A stretch of DNA of 64,000 bases from Austropuccinia psidii (lineage: Eukaryota; Basidiomycota; Pucciniomycetes; Pucciniales; Sphaerophragmiaceae): NCBI GenBank assembly GCA_023105745.1, contig JALGQZ010000011.1:31680612-31744611 (forward strand). The letters are read 5' to 3'. This document shows, one piece after another, positions 9,735-21,251 of this stretch (its first letter is position 1; each line of letters begins with the position of its first letter). The position numbers were made by a program, and so were the translations under genes. Under the pieces are notes generated by a model. That model made no database searches, was not told the origin of the DNA, and worked only from the letters and a program-made list of their open reading frames with translations.

Positions 9735-10454
9735 ATGTCACCTCTATACCTCAGAGATCTTGGCTTCCAAAGGAACCAACCAGAGGACAGAGAAGGTTTG
9801 TCCAGAACCAGAAGACCTGAAAGAGGACACCTTGGACACAGTAGTGGATGGAAAAACAATGAGGGAGATAATATCAACCCTGCCATTAACACTCCAATTC
9901 AATGGAGACCTCAAACCAGAGGACTGGAAAGACATGGATCAAGTTGTCAGCTCCACCCACTCCTCAAGGACTTATTCCAATGGAGCATGGACAACAAGAG
10001 GTTCAACCTGGCATCTCACTGGGCAGAACTTGGTGCAAGTTGCCAGAAGATCTATCTCAGAGAGATAGACTTCAAAGACCTGATGGTAATCACCAAAGGT
10101 TGGAATCCTACCAGGAAGTTCAGACTCCTGGAGGCAAGGGCACAGAGGATAAGGGAGAATCAAGCCACTATCCAAGCTATAGAAGAACAGTTAACCCGGA
10201 CAGGGCCTACTCAGATTCCTTCAGGCTCACAAGGAGCAGGCAAAATCAGCTCTCCAGTGGCTTCCCACCTTTCAGAAACCAGCAGATCAGTGGCCAAGAG
10301 TCACCATTATTCACAATTCCAGGAAGCTTCCAGGAGAAGACAAGGAAACAGGGGCAAGAACACAACCTCCTTCAACCAGAGGAGGAAAGAGTCAGACCCC
10401 ATGATCCAGAAGCTGTTGGATTTGGTAAAAGAAGTGCACAAGAACCAGAAGTAG
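9735..10454 (+). CDS. Overlapping accessory ORF in element B (239 codons)
   Basis: This ATG-started frame begins one base after the upstream stop and overlaps the first 553 bases of the Gag ORF (9902) in the +1 frame relative to it. The middle reads like a folded protein (HWAELGASCQKIYL, then a KGWNPTRKF motif). A Glu/Arg-rich helix, a linker and a basic tract (SRRRQGNRGK) follow, and a C-terminal helix ends at TAG. Element K has a frame in the same phase with the counterpart SNGWNP motif, a Lys-rich tract and a similar C-terminal helix. It may be the true Gag N-terminal product, joined to the pol frame by -1 frameshifting, or a separate protein. I do not recognise a known family. Confidence 0.5.
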   Translation: MSPLYLRDLGFQRNQPEDREGLSRTRRPERGHLGHSSGWKNNEGDNINPAINTPIQWRPQTRGLERHGSSCQLHPLLKDLFQWSMDNKRFNLASHWAELGASCQKIYLREIDFKDLMVITKGWNPTRKFRLLEARAQRIRENQATIQAIEEQLTRTGPTQIPSGSQGAGKISSPVASHLSETSRSVAKSHHYSQFQEASRRRQGNRGKNTTSFNQRRKESDPMIQKLLDLVKEVHKNQK

Positions 10455-11899
10455 TTGTAAACCACTCTAAAATCAGTAGTCCTAGTAATAGAAGCATTAC
10501 CCCCACTCAGACTGAACATAACATTGTCACATCTGAGAGTAACATCAACAGTGATACACTGTGGTTACAAATTTCCCAATATGCTGAAAAATCTGCAAAG
10601 CAGTTTGCAGAACTTGAAGCTGGCCAAGAGAGGATGAAAAAAATACAAGCCTCCTTCGAACAGATAGTTAAGAATCTTCAAGAAGGATATGCTCAACTGA
10701 GCAAAGCCTCTGAAGAAACCAACAAAAGACTGAATCTAGTCTTTGAAGAACAACACCATAGCAAAAGGGACAGGGATTGTCTGGACCAAGACATGAACAA
10801 ATTGTTCAATTTCTACCATAACTTGAAGCCCCAACCACAAGGCCAAGTTATGGAGAATCCATATAAACCAGATTCCATGTTGATGAATAAGGCAAGATCT
10901 CCATCACAATACCAGGATGGAGATGGAATGTCTTATTCAGAGAAGGAAGCCTTGAAACAGCTTCCTGAGGCCTCAAGCTGGCCCAAATTCTCTGGATCAG
11001 GAGAATATGATCATATGGAAGTCATATATTATATTGATGGACTCTTCATTGATGTACCAAGCATACCAGACCACTGGATTACTGCTAGATTGAATACTGC
11101 ATTTAAAGGTCATGCTAGAATATGGTACACAGAAATGAAAGAAATACATGGCAGGAGAAACTTGCCATGGTGGAAGAGTCAAATCATCCAAAAGTACGGT
11201 AATGGAACTTGGATATGGCAGCAGACCATGTCATTTGAAAATGACAAATACTCTGTAGACAAAGATCCATATGAGTGGTGTCTTAGACAGTCTAAAAGAC
11301 TTAAATCCATTGATCCTCAGATGAACATCCATATGAGGAATCACAAACATCTGACACAACTGCTAGGAGAACTAGAACATGCAGTAAAATGCAGATGCAA
11401 CAAAAATTGCACTCTAGATGACATTGCCAACACCTTACAACACATAAGGAAAAGGACTAATATAGGGAAATTCACCCCATATAAGAGCAATGGTTTCCAA
11501 GAGAAACAACCTTTCAGGGTAGAGTTTAAAGACAAACCCACAGAAAGAGTGGCAGAAGTTGCAAAGAAGAGAAATTCTTGTCACAATTGTGGTTCAACAG
11601 ACCACTATGCCAACAACTGTCCAAAGGCAAAGAAAAAAGTCTATGCCATTGAGAAAGTCCCAGAGGAAGAATTCCCAACGGAGGATTCTGAATCAGACTC
11701 TATGGGTGATGCCATCAGAGAACAACCTGATGATGAACAGGACCCAAGAGAAGAATTTCTAGTGGAGTACCAAGTGGAAACCCCACTGGAAATTCAAGAC
11801 ATACAGTTGGAAGCAGGTATGCCACAAGACACTGCCAACAAAAACTTGTGCAAACATACACAAGATTCCCAAACATTCCTGGTTACACCAACTAAATGA
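9902..11899 (+). pseudogene. Gag with zinc knuckle, element B (665 codons)
   Basis: The frame opens at ATG 9902. The first 180 or so residues overlap the accessory frame and are polar and low-complexity. A coiled-coil-like segment follows (EQIVKNLQEGYAQLSK), then the retrotransposon Gag core at about residues 350-500 (WPKFSGSGEYDHM, a Trp-rich middle, LLGELEHAVKCRC). A CCHC zinc knuckle (CHNCGSTDHYANNC) lies at about residues 559-572, then an acidic linker. Gag would assemble the particle and bind RNA. It ends at TGA (11897-11899) where A has GGA, and a 2-base deletion follows, so Gag is cut off from protease. In the ancestor this was one Gag-Pol frame. Confidence 0.85.
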
Positions 11900-11927
11900 A
11901 TGGCATATACATGGAACAGCCACAAAG

Positions 11928-12566
11928 ATGACTGTCTGTATTGACAATGCTCATCACCCACTGATCATTGATAGTGGAGCACACTTCTCCATACTGGCCA
12001 GAAATGATCTGGATAACCACTTCCCACATTGGGAAAAACAGCTCTTGCCCACTAAGGCAAAGAACTTCAAAAGTGCATCAGGGAAGATTACTTTCATTGG
12101 GACAATTATCAAAAAGGTAATTATACCCCACAGGAAGGGTAATATCAGACTCAACCCAGAGTTTGTAGTGCTTGATGATGCCCACATCCAAGGGTTTTTA
12201 CTGGGAATGGATTACCAGAGGATGTATGGCATAGACATTTACAACAGTAAAAATAGGCACATCACCATTGGTACTAACAAGGAAAACAAATTTTCACTTG
12301 ATATATACCAGATATCTTCTCAAGATCCACTAGAAGACCTTCTGAAGGAATTCAGAGAGGGACAGTTTAGCAATACCCTCACCAGTAAACAGAAACTAAG
12401 TTTACTGAAGATGCTGAGGAAGAACAGACCAGGATTTGCCATTGGTGAAGAACCATTAGGCAAGATCAAAGGCCATGATATAGAACTATATCTGGATGTG
12501 GAGAGACCTTATCCACCCATGCTTAGGAGACCTCCTTATCCAGCAAGCCTGGAAACCTGGAAATAA
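11928..12566 (+). pseudogene. Protease and start of RT, element B
   Basis: The protease active site DSG is at residue 15 (DSGAHFS; A has Cys where B has Phe). The frame continues through the protease fold (ILLG-type end: GFLLGMDYQR) into the linker and the [10 protein letters not shown] start of RT. It ends at TAA 12564-12566, which is GAA in element A, a single-base nonsense change. The same frame resumes at once. Confidence 0.85.
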
Positions 12567-12596
12567 ATTAAGAAACATATCAATGAACTCCTGGAC

Positions 12597-13589
12597 ATGG
12601 ATGTCATCAGGAAGATTGGACATAATGAAATAGTGGAAATCACCACCCCTGTCCTAATTCCCTGGCATGATGGCAAGTATAGACTGTGTGGAGATTTCAG
12701 AGCTCTGAATAACTACACAAAAGCAGACAGGTATCCTATACCCAGGATACCTCATGCCTTGGATAAACTGGAAAAAGCCAAATACATAACCAAAATGGAT
12801 TGTATGAAAGGCTTCCACCAAAATGGAGTTAAACCAAACTCCATGAAGTTACTCAGGATAATATGCCATATGGGTATATATGAGTACACCAGGATGCTAT
12901 TTGGAATCAAAAACGCACCAGCCCATTTCCAAAGGATGATGGACACAATATTTCAAGAAGAAATACTGGAAGGCTGGATGGTGGTATATATTGATGATAT
13001 CATTATATACTCAGAGACATGGGAAGACCATGTGCAATACATAAACAGAGTGCTAAGTAAATGCACACCCATCAATCTGAAAATTTCACTTAAAAAGTGC
13101 AAATTTGGCCAACAAGAGTTACTGGCTCTAGGACATAAAGTCTCAGGTCTTAGTCTGGCAATTGACCAGAATAAAGTAGCAGCAGTACTGCAAAAGCCAG
13201 TACCAAAGAGCATCAAAGAGATGCAATCTTTCCTATGGTTTGCTAGCTACTATAGAAACCACATCAAGAATTTTGCCCACATAACCATTAGTTTATACAA
13301 GTTGTGTTCAAAAGATGTAGTTTTTGAAATCACCAAGGAAAGGAGGGATGCATATGAGAGGATCAAATATGGACTCACAAATGCACCTGTGCTCATCTTA
13401 CCTGACTTTGAACTACCATTCAAGTTATACATAGATGCAGCATGTAGTCAAGGCCTAGGAGCAGCCCTTCACCAAAGACAAATTAAGGATGGTGAACCAA
13501 GAGAAGGAGTAATTTGCTACATCTCAAGGCAGCTGAAAGATTCAGAAGCCAGGTATGGAGCCACCCAGACTGGAGGGTGCAGTCTTTGA
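12597..13589 (+). pseudogene. Reverse transcriptase and partial RNase H, element B
   Basis: It carries MDCMKGFHQ and the YIDD box (about residues 130-133), so the RT catalytic Asp residues are intact. Two conserved sites are altered relative to A: MPFGIKN is MLFGIKN and SFLGFASYY is SFLWFASYY. RNase H begins ([15 protein letters not shown]) and is cut by a deletion of about 47 bases after the ATQT residues near 13570, which shifts the frame and removes the [12 protein letters not shown] strand. Role as in element A; this copy would be non-functional. Confidence 0.85.
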
Positions 13590-14075
13590 AGTCTACACAG
13601 ACTTCACAGCCTTGAACTCTTTACCAAACATGAAGACTACAAATAGACACATGCTGAGATGGAAAATAACCTTCCAGGAGTATAGAGGGAACATGACCAT
13701 CATATACAAGGAATGTTAAAGCCATACCAATGCAGATGGCCTTAGCAGATAGCCACTGGATGATGTCAAGAGCAATCCAGCTTATGACCCTGAAGTTGCA
13801 GCCAAAATCCCTATCCATTTCATGGAAGTAGAGAGGAGGAAGAACTTCAGATTTTCTGAATGGGCACCAGAAAGTGGTACCCTTGACAGTGGAAACACTG
13901 ATTCAGAGGGGACAGAAACTCCCAATTCGGAATAAGTTCCTCTGAACTGCACAATGAATTTTTTAGTGCAGTACTGAAGTCTTATGCCAAACAGAAACAG
14001 TGTGGAATACTACTCCAACTCCTTCAACAAAAGTACAGGAGTCCAGAACTGGAAACCCAGCTGGAAGGACCATGG
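13590..14075 (+). pseudogene. RNase H end and spacer to integrase, degraded, element B
   Basis: Nucleotide alignment to element A 3311-3826 continues, but no long frame remains. Examples are GGCAAAAGC in A against GTTAAAGC in B near 13714, and a TGG to TAG near 13749. The NxDGLSRW end motif of RNase H can still be read around 13728-13750. A further indel near 13925 restores the integrase frame used after 14076. Confidence 0.8.
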
Positions 14076-15353
14076 TTGAGGGCCTATAAGGATAACAAGT
14101 TCTTCCTTATAGATGGCCTGCTCTACCACAGAGAGAAACACACAAGTGCACTCACAGTGGTAGACAGAGACCACATCTCCTTGATCCTGCAGGAATGCCA
14201 TGCCTGCCCCTATATGGGACACATGAGTGAAGACAGAACCAAAAAGAGGGTAGCAAGCACAGCTTGGTGGCCCAAGTGGGAACAAGAGTTGGGAGAATAC
14301 ATCAGCACTTGTGAAAGATGCCAGGAGGCAAATAGTAAACATGGCAAGAAGTATGGGTTACTTCAACATATAGAAGAACCCAAACACCCATGGGAAACCA
14401 TCAACATGGACTGGGTTACAGGACTTGTCCCAGGGGGCAAAGAAAACTACAATGCCTGCTTGATCATAGTTGATAGGTGCAGCAAGAGCATGAGGTGTCT
14501 ACTATGCCACAAAGAGGACACAGCCATGGATACTGCCCTGTTATTTTGGAATAACATTATATCTACCTGTGGAGTCCCTAAGATCATCATTAGTGATAGG
14601 GACCCAAAATTCACATCTGAATTTTGGACCAACTCGTATGACATTCTTGGCACCAAGCTTGCTTTTTCCACAGCTTACAATCCCCAAACAGATGGCCTAG
14701 CTGAGAGGATGATCAATACTATGGAAGACATCCTTAGAAGATTCTGTGCCTATGGCATGGAATACAAGGACCATGAAGGATACATCCATGACTGGGTTAC
14801 CCTTTTACCAGCTGTCCAACTAGCTTATAATACAAGTCAGCACTCTACCACAGGAAAAACACCTGCAGTGGTAGGGAAAGTGTGGAATCCCCTGTTGCCT
14901 GTGGATCACCTAAAGAAGAATCTTCTGACCATCCACCCCACATCCAAAGACTTCCATGATATGTGGAAGAGGGCTTGTGACACAGCCGCCAAATGCATAG
15001 CTGAGGAAAACGAATATAATAAACAGAGGTATAAACTGAGGTGGGACAAGACACACATGGAACTTGCCTTTAAGGAAGGGGACCAGGTGCTAGTGTCTAC
15101 ACTGAGCTTCAATAATCTTGAAGGACCCAAGAAGATGAGGGAATCATTTGTAGAGCCTTTCACTACCATTAGGTTGATAGGAAAGAATGCAGTGGAAGTC
15201 AAACTTACAGAGAAATTTTCCAGGGAGCACCCAGTCTTCCCAGTAAGTTTGGTCAAACCATACTTCCAGACAGAGGAGGATAAGTTCCCCTCCAGGAAGA
15301 AGAGCCCCACACCACCTGATATAGTGGCGTGGAGGACTCCCCAGGACCTGTGA
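14076..15353 (+). pseudogene. Integrase, element B (425 codons)
   Basis: This is the longest intact part of B's pol. The HHCC domain is complete ([16 protein letters not shown]...CERCQ). The catalytic DD35E residues are all present: [22 protein letters not shown]. The [14 protein letters not shown] region and the [12 protein letters not shown] region follow. The frame shifts near 15330 (ATAGTGGCG in B, ATAGTGGAAG in A) and stops at once, losing the chromodomain. It would insert element cDNA in the nucleus. Confidence 0.9.
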
Positions 15354-15489
15354 GTAAGATCATAAGGGCCAGGAAGATCAGACTTCATGGAAAGCATCAA
15401 ACACAATACTTAGTCAGATTCAAGCACCAAACAGCTGATAAAGACAAATGATTGGCAGAAGATGCCATACCAGATGGGAACCTTCATCT
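15354..15489 (+). pseudogene. Chromodomain-like tail remnant, element B
   Basis: The sequence still aligns with A 5070-5219 (ARKIRLHGKHQTQYLVRF in the shifted frame), but it is out of frame with the integrase and TGG has become TGA near 15450 (GACAAATGATTGG). In the ancestor it was the C-terminal targeting module of the integrase. Confidence 0.75.
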
Positions 15490-15545
15490 AAGGAGATTCA
15501 GGGCCTCTAGGAGGACTGAACAGTGTCATCAATGATGAGCCTTTT

Positions 15546-15559
15546 TTAGAGGGAGGGTA
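15546..15559 (+). other. Polypurine tract, element B
   Basis: AGAGGGAGGGTA after a T run, directly before the TGTCAG that opens the 3' LTR. It is identical to the tract of element A. Confidence 0.8.
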
Positions 15560-16979
15560 TGTCAGACTGTGACTCAAAACCAGAGCACAAGCACGAGAGC
15601 CAAAATACCATAAACTAATGGTATGGCCAAGATACCACCAAAACATGGAGCTGAGCCAAATAAGCTCAAAAGGTATCAAAAGGAAGAGGAAACTCACCTC
15701 TTCCTGAAAATATAAGTCCCATCACCATAGTACTAAGAATAACAAAGTTATTGCTGAGCATAAGCCTTAATTTTCACCTCTCATGTAAAATCTGGAAGGA
15801 GAGGCTTAACCCCATCAGATGGGTACTCCAAATGAAGCTCTAAGCCAGGGCTATCCAATGGTACCAGCCAAAATGAGCTAGCACCAATATTACTGGAGTT
15901 ATGGTCAATTTCAGGCCAAATAAGGGTGAACAAAACATTCACCTCTCATCTAACTTCTACAGTTTTAGTGTGAGATACTTGAAGTGGGGGCTTTTTGGAA
16001 AGAGAACAATCAGGGCTATCTGATGGTGTCATCCATTTCCCCATAGCCCAACTAGAACAAAAGTTATGGGGCGAATAAGCTCGATACAGCTTTTTGCCTA
16101 TACCACGCATATGTACAAAAATCTTGTACATGGGATACCTTTGCCATATTCAATGATACCCAGATCAAATGAGGTACCATTGTGTATAGCACATACAGGG
16201 CTACACACTGAACCAATTTTGAGGTTGATATCTTAAGAATTGACAAAGTTATGGCTTTTTAAGGTCAGATTCCCCCCTGCTGTCATAAGCAGCCTTGCCA
16301 TGGGATGATATCCCATAACCATGAATATGAGGTGTCAAATAGACAAAAAAGCTTGTTTTTACTTCAATAACTCATATGTCAGTCAATACTGGGGTCCCAT
16401 ACAGCTTCTGTACAGCATTCTACGTGTCATACACGTCAGAATCAGGCTGTGAGGTCCCCAGATGAAAATATTCACCCTGTATTGGTGAAAACTGCCCAGA
16501 TGTGGTTTCAAAACCACATCGGAGCCCGATACGGGCTATACAGGCTGTTTGCAAACCACATGCCAGTACCAGAGGGTGAAAAATCTTCACTTCCTCTACG
16601 TGGAAAGGTCTAGCACCCTTTCCACCCCATTTCAGGATAAACAGGAGGCTTTTCACAGCCAGAATTGTTTCCTCATCCTGCTCTTGAATATCCTACGTAG
16701 TAAACTGTCAAAAACTGTTTTACTCTCAGGTGATAACCAGGGTATAATTATGATTTTAATTATTTTAGTTCTTATTATAGTAATCCAACTGGTAAGACTG
16801 CACCCAGGGTTTTCAATAGCGCTCACCACCACTATTTTTCAATAGTAGAACCCTGTTATTATATTATAAGATATTGTATTATATTAAAATTCTTATTTTA
16901 AAGTTATTTCCACATGTCACAGTCATAGTTCTAGTTGTAAATAGCCTAATTACTGCTTCAACATAGACTCCAGCTGACA
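15560..16979 (+). repeat. 3' LTR of element B (1420 bp)
   Basis: It begins TGTCAGACTGTGACTC and ends CCAGCTGACA, and is followed by the TSD TTAAT. It matches the 5' LTR with scattered differences and keeps the dyad (about 16497) and the GGATAAACAGG variant of the TATA-like box. Confidence 0.95.
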
Positions 16980-17582
16980 TTAATGGGAAAGCCACTAAGA
17001 TGCCTCTTTGTGTTGAAAATGCTCAACACTCATTAATCATTGATAGTGGTGAACACTGCTCAATGGTGGCCAGAGAATATCTGCACAAGAATCTTACAAA
17101 TTGCAAAAACCAACTCTTGCCAACAAAGGTAAAAAATTCCAAACATGCATCAGGGAAGATGACATCCATTGATAATAATTCCCCATATGAAATTTAATAT
17201 AAGACTCAAACCAAAGTTTGTGGTTCTTGAAGATGCCTACATCAGAAGTGTCCTACTAGAAACAGATTACCAGAGGATGTATGAGATTGACATTTACAAT
17301 AGGAAAAATAGGAGAATTACCATAGGTAGCAACAGGGAAAAGACATTTTCACTTGATATATACCAGTTGTCTAACCAAGAGTACTCAAAAGAATCACTAA
17401 ATGAATTCAAAGAGGCACAATTTATTTCTAACCTCATTAGTAAACAAAAATTTAGCTTACTAAAAGCATTGAAGAAGCACAGACGAGCTTCTGCCATAGG
17501 GAAAGAGCCCTTAGGAAAAAACAGAAGCCATTATATAGAGCTATATCAAGACTTTGAAAGAGCTTTTCTACCTGTGCTATGA
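16980..17582 (+). pseudogene. Protease and linker of element C
   Basis: Element C resumes directly after B's TSD. Two overlapping open pieces (17000-17197 and 17169-17582) encode the protease: DSG active site in DSGEHCS near 17042, then FVVLEDAYI and the linker before RT. The aligned A sequence is recognisable throughout, but protein identity is clearly lower than between A and B. One frameshift lies near 17180. C is the oldest of the three A/B/C copies by divergence and by being interrupted by A, B and D. Confidence 0.85.
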
Positions 17583-19420
17583 AGATATCCATATTCAGAA
17601 AGCCTGTAAAATAGAAAAGGGACTGAGAAACATTTCAATGAACTCCTAGACATGGATGTCATCAAAAAATTGGAAATAATGAAATAGTGGAGGTAAGCAA
17701 ACCTGTCCTGATCACCTGGAATGATGGAAAATCTAAATTTTGTGGAGATTTCAGCGACCTAGAGAAACTGGAAAAAGTGCAATACATCACCAAGATGTAT
17801 TGGATGAAAGGCTTTCACCAAATTAAGTTAGACCAAAATTAATGAAGCTACTAAGAATAAAATGCCACATGGGTATATATGAGTAAACCAGGATGGGATT
17901 GGGTATCAAAATGCACTGGCCCACTTCCAAAGGATGATCAATACTATATGGCAAGAAATATTGGAAGGCTGGATGAGTAAATGCACACCCATTAATCTGA
18001 AAATTTCACTTAAGAAGGGTAGTTTTGGACAACAGGAACTCTTAGAACTGGTATTTCATGTCACACTCCTTAGCCTAGACATATATCAGAACAAAGTAGC
18101 AGCTTTAATATAAAATCCAGTACCTAAGAACATGAAGGAAATTCAATCTTTCCTTGGGTTCTCTATCTGGTACACAAACCGCATGAAAGACTTTGCCCAC
18201 ATAACTAGAAGCTTATACAAGTTATGTTCAAAAGATGTATTTTTTTAAATTAACAAGGAAAGAAAGGATGCATTTGAGAGGATAAAACATGAACTCACAA
18301 ATGCACCTGTACTCCTGCTACCAGAATTTGAACTACCAGTCAAGTTGTGCATAGATTCATATTTCAGTCATGGTTTGGAAGAAGATCTTCACCAAAGATA
18401 AATTTTAGATGGTGAACCCAGAGAAGGATTAATCTATTAAATCTCCAGGAAACCAAAAGAGTGAGAATAGGTCTGGTATGTGCCTTTGAGAAACTGCATT
18501 ACTATTTGGAGGGTTCATTCTTTTGAGTATATGCAGACTGTACTGCACTCAAGTATTTTCTCAAGGCCAATACTACTAATAGGCACATGTTGGGGTGAAA
18601 AATAGCCATCAAAGAGTGTGGAAGAAATATGACCATCATATTCAAGGTAGGAAAAGACACACAAATGCAGATGGCCTTAGGAGATGGTCACTATAAAATG
18701 TCAATAGAAACCCATATTGTGACCCTGATGTATAAGCAAAATTTACTATCCATTTAATGAAAATATATAGGAAGAGAAAATTCTGATTCTCAGAGTAGGA
18801 ATCCAGAAGTGGTTACTCAGATACTGACTACATTGAACCACAAGAAAAAGGAACACCAATATCAGGGATAAGATCTTCTGAACTCCACAATGAATTTTAT
18901 AATTCACTTAAAAAATCTTATTCAAAACCCACACAGTGTAGCATACTGATGTCACTCCTTCAAAAAAATTGAGCCCAGAACTGGAATACCATCTATAGGA
19001 ACCTTGGTTGAGGAACTATAAAGACAAACAATATTTCCCTATAAAAGGTCTCCTGTATCACAGAAAGAGACACATTAGTCCACTCAAAGTGAGAGACAGA
19101 GACCATGGCTCACTAATCCTTCAATAATGCCATGACTTCCCCTATGTGGGATGCGTGAGTGAAAATAGGACCAAAGATAGGGTAGCAACCACAGCTTGGT
19201 GGCCTCAGTGGAAACCAGAGCTGAGTGAATACATCAAAATGTTTGAAATATTCCAGAAGGAAAACAGGAAACATGGGAAGAATTCTGGACTACTCCAAAA
19301 CCTAGAGGAGCCCAAACACACATGGGAAACCATTCACATGGACTGGGTAACAGGAATTGTCCTAGGAGGCAAAGAAAACTTCATTTCTTACCTAGTCATA
19401 GGAGACAGGTATAGAAAAAG
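17583..19420 (+). pseudogene. RT, RNase H and integrase N-terminus of element C, heavily degraded
   Basis: Alignment with A runs from the start of RT to the integrase core. Two internal deletions stand out. One near 17760 removes about 80 bases of the RT fingers. The other near 17975 joins GGCTGGATG directly to AGTAAATGCACACC and so removes the YIDD catalytic box. RNase H motifs are mutated. The last piece (19146-19420) still reads as the HHCC region and MDWVTGIVLGG before being cut by the solo LTR D inside the codons for DRYRKS. Confidence 0.8.
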
Positions 19421-21251
19421 TGTAAGGTGTGGATATGAAACTTTGATTAAAAATCAAGTACTTTTCCTGTCCTCAAAATTTGTATAAGGTAAAAATCAAT
19501 TAAAAATAGTAAGAAATATTATTTTTAAGAGAAAACATGCCAAATTTATTGTTTATAACTTTATCAGTATAAAACAATAATATTATAAAAATTTATTGTT
19601 TTACCAACAATAAAAATTTATCCAAAAAATACTCTACAAGAGATATTTTAAGGCTACAAAAGAAATTTCTTCAAGAGCAATTTCAATTGGAATTAATTGA
19701 GCAAAGAACTGCAAGCAATTAATTAAAGAACAAAGTCTTTAAAAAGAATATTAAAGAGAAAACACGCCCAAAAGTGACCAGAGTGAATTTGGAAACAAAG
19801 TGACAAAGTTAACAGTGATGAAAGATGCTTTAATTAACTTTTGGGGTGGTTCAGGGGTAAAAATGATTATAAGAGTTACAAACAATGATTATAATGATTT
19901 TTTCACGTGGTTAAAAGGATTGAAATGATTTAAAAGTGGTGGTTGGAATCTTTGATTGATTGGTTTAACAGTGTTTAAACTAATTAATAAAAGGAAAAGA
20001 TTCTAACATGAAGAGAAAAGTGGGGCAAAGAAGACATTCTTTTATAGCCATCAATTCTCTTACTCCAAAAGTAAAATTTACTCTTGTCAGTCGTGAAAAA
20101 CAGTCTGACAACAAAAAAGCCAATTATGGCATCATTGAACCCTAGTTTAGACCAAAAAGGGCTGGTTTAAGCCATTTTTAGCCATTTTAGACCCTTAAAT
20201 CAGCCATTACTATAGCAATACCAGGCCTAGAGCCTTCAAAACACGTCAGAATGTGTGTCAGAGGCGTAGAAACCAGTTAAAACTGTTTTTAATATGATGG
20301 TTTTATCTTAAGGGTAGTTTTACCCTCTTGGCAACAGCTAAAACTACCCCAGTTGGTATCAAAACCTCATCATCAATTGAGTCCACAGACCCTGTAACTC
20401 AATTCCAGGCCAAAAATGATAAACTTTTGCGTGAATTTTGACATCCCACGCCTGTCAGCAAGGATTTTGGGGGTCTAGCTCCCCCTTAGAGCTGGAGTTC
20501 CTTTTCCCCCCCAAATTTAATCTTTCCAATTTATTTTTCCTTTAATTCCTCATCATGTATTATACTTATACTTTACATATGTAATTCAATTCAATTTTAC
20601 AGTACAATACAGTAATAATTGACACCTCATATGTAAATCAAAGTTCACTTATGTAATACACGCGCACATTTTGACATTTCAATTGAATTCGATTGAAAAT
20701 ACTTCAATTCCTCATAACTTCTAAACTAAACACAACACCTCAATTTTAACACAAAAATTGATGGTTAACACCACATGTGGTGTGAATTAAATTAAGGTTT
20801 TGAGGATTTTCAACTTTTGTATTGAAAATACTAAAAACTTAATTTAAGCTTATTTAGAGTTGAGTTACAAGAATTTCACTCAGAGGTGACCCCACCTGAT
20901 TTTTTATGAGGAATCCAATGGTGAAATAATTTTTATATGTTTATTTATTGGAAAAAAAGTTATAATAATTTTTATTTAACTTTTTTCCAAATTTATTTAT
21001 TTTTTTACAATTTTGTTAAAAATTCATTTTTACCTATTTTTTTTTAAGTATAAATGTAATTTTATAATTACAAAATTTAATGTAATTTTAATTTTAAATT
21101 TTAATTAAATTTTTTCATTTTGAATATAATTTTATATTTATATTTTAATTTTAATTTTAATAATATAAATAAATTTCTTTTATTTATATTTATATACTAA
21201 TTTTTGTATTTGTGGTCTTTTGGGTACATGAAATTACCTCTAAGGCTCACA
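19421..21251 (-). repeat. Solo LTR D (1831 bp), minus orientation
   Basis: On the plus strand it runs from TGTAAGGTGTGG to AAGGCTCACA, so in its own orientation it is TGTGAGCC...CCTTACA. A perfect TSD AAAAG flanks it (19416-19420 and 21252-21256), and the integrase of element C continues on both sides. It is the same sequence family as the LTR of element F (58880-61416), which sets its orientation. No internal region is present, so it is a solo LTR left by LTR-LTR recombination. Non-coding and very AT-rich, especially 20930-21200. Confidence 0.93.

Larger units (their letters stand above)
7345..16979 (+). mobile_element. Element B: complete Ty3/Gypsy retrotransposon with both LTRs
   Basis: It has a 5' LTR 7345-8781, an internal region 8782-15559 and a 3' LTR 15560-16979. 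The perfect 5-bp TSD TTAAT lies at 7340-7344 and 16980-16984. Internal order: primer-binding site, long leader, small ORF, overlapping accessory ORF, Gag with zinc knuckle, protease, RT, RNase H, integrase, chromodomain remnant, polypurine tract. The two LTRs differ by scattered substitutions. Coding damage includes GGA to TGA at 11897, a 2-base deletion just after, GAA to TAA at 12564, a deletion of about 47 bases at 13570, and a frameshift near 15330. It is not autonomous now. It lies inside the gag/protease junction of element C. Confidence 0.95.

Noticed and set aside
19416..19420. Shared integration hotspot: D enters the integrase DRYRK codons and F's deletion joint lies at the same place
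   Set aside because: One insertion and one deletion at the same protein motif is too little to claim a hotspot.
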